From Thermosynechococcus sp. HN-54 (lineage in GTDB: Bacteria > Cyanobacteriota > Cyanobacteriia > Thermosynechococcales > Thermosynechococcaceae): DNA of 64,000 nt. Shown here piece after piece: positions 63,696-64,000 of the stretch (its first letter is position 1; every line of letters begins with the position of its first letter). The stretch covers positions 1,178,001 through 1,242,000 of the forward strand of contig NZ_CP098039.1 in assembly GCF_023650955.1 (NCBI RefSeq), read 5' to 3'. The notes beneath the pieces were generated by a model. It saw nothing but the letters and a program-made list of their open reading frames with translations. It had not been told where the DNA came from and did no database searches. The translations under genes and the position numbers were made by a program.

Positions 63696-64000
63696 TTACA
63701 CCTTTGGTTGAGAGGGCAAATAACGGTAGGGCAAGGCAACGGGCACCGGTTTGACTGGTGTTGGCGGTAGATCGCGCTCTTGGGCGGTGTCGGGAACCGT
63801 AACCAAACTGGAGGTAGCCCGTGCTACATGGCGTTGAGTATCGAGGGTGGGCACCACAATTGAACGCGCCATAGAGAGGAAGTTGGCTGGGATCGCACCG
63901 CGGACAATTTGTTTGTCCAGTGGCCCTGCGGTGTAGTAGCGCACTTGATAGTAAGAACGACCACTGAGGGACATTTCCTTGTTGCGCCAGTAGTCGCTGT
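63696..64000 (-). CDS. cpcG1: Phycobilisome rod-core linker CpcG (first in tandem), C-terminal part
   Basis: The gene enters from the right edge; about 100 C-terminal residues are visible. They include SDYWRNKEMSLSGRSYYQVRY, the end of the linker domain, and a tail with ATSSLVTVPDTAQERDLPPTP and PVALPYRYLPSQPKV. The polar, proline-rich tail is typical of the rod-core linkers. Three cpcG genes in a row fit Thermosynechococcus as I remember it. cpcBACDEF would be expected just beyond the window. Confidence 0.85.
   Translation of the reverse strand, partial: SDYWRNKEMSLSGRSYYQVRYYTAGPLDKQIVRGAIPANFLSMARSIVVPTLDTQRHVARATSSLVTVPDTAQERDLPPTPVKPVPVALPYRYLPSQPKV

Overview
The window looks like a chromosomal segment of a thermophilic unicellular cyanobacterium of the Thermosynechococcus type. 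The evidence is phycobilisome rod-core linkers (three cpcG genes in tandem), a CpcS-type bilin lyase, psbZ, ycf48, rubA, vipp1, a CAAD/CurT-like protein, the ndhF4-ndhD4-cupB CO2-uptake operon, sigG, many GCGATCGC (HIP1) palindromes and several cyanobacteria-only DUF families. The order cpcG-cpcG-cpcG / M23 peptidase / psbZ and the presence of exactly three cpcG genes fit Thermosynechococcus as I remember it; no database was consulted.

Layout. 1-13.6 kb is mostly housekeeping: DUF2973/DUF2605 pair, a decayed ISAs1-type transposase, a cytosine-deaminase-like enzyme, divergent alr and murI (D-Ala and D-Glu for peptidoglycan), a Bax-inhibitor-1 protein, aroC, an IscA-like protein, transaldolase carrying an EF-hand pair, rimI, a PrxQ-type peroxiredoxin, RNase P RNA, pheA and ald. 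13.6-15.6 kb is a CRISPR array of 24 repeats and 23 spacers with no cas gene in the window. 15.6-26.9 kb holds cdsA, the ECF sigma gene sigG with its anti-sigma gene, gpsA, a LivG-type ATPase, a beta-lactamase-fold protein, a TrmJ-like methyltransferase, a GntR regulator, proB, an inositol-phosphatase-family gene and a DUF29 gene.

27-35 kb is the most unusual region: a very large YadA-type trimeric autotransporter adhesin gene containing 20 tandem 174-bp units. It is cut near its 3' end by an IS4-family element, and a second copy of the same element (identical transposase, opposite orientation) lies just upstream. Removing the IS and one target duplication restores one open frame of about 1842 codons. 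35-50.6 kb returns to core functions: tsaC-like, ggt, ndhF4-ndhD4-cupB, cpcS, sfsA, rubA-ycf48, a Rieske oxygenase, fabI, vipp1, tRNA-Lys, tRNA-Gln, cysA.

50.7-53.5 kb holds tRNA-Phe and, right behind it, a cobalamin/Fe-siderophore-type binding-protein gene that has no evident start codon and is split in frame by an IS200/IS605 element with intact-looking tnpA and tnpB. 53.7-64 kb carries a GH57 branching enzyme, ffh, a circularly permuted ATP-grasp protein, a CAAD protein, a glutamine amidotransferase-like gene, a TrmH methyltransferase, psbZ, an M23 peptidase and the end of the cpc operon with an intrinsic terminator.

Two cell-surface or uptake genes (adhesin, B12-type binding protein) have therefore been broken by two unrelated IS families, both by clean insertions whose reading frames can be rebuilt exactly from the sequence.
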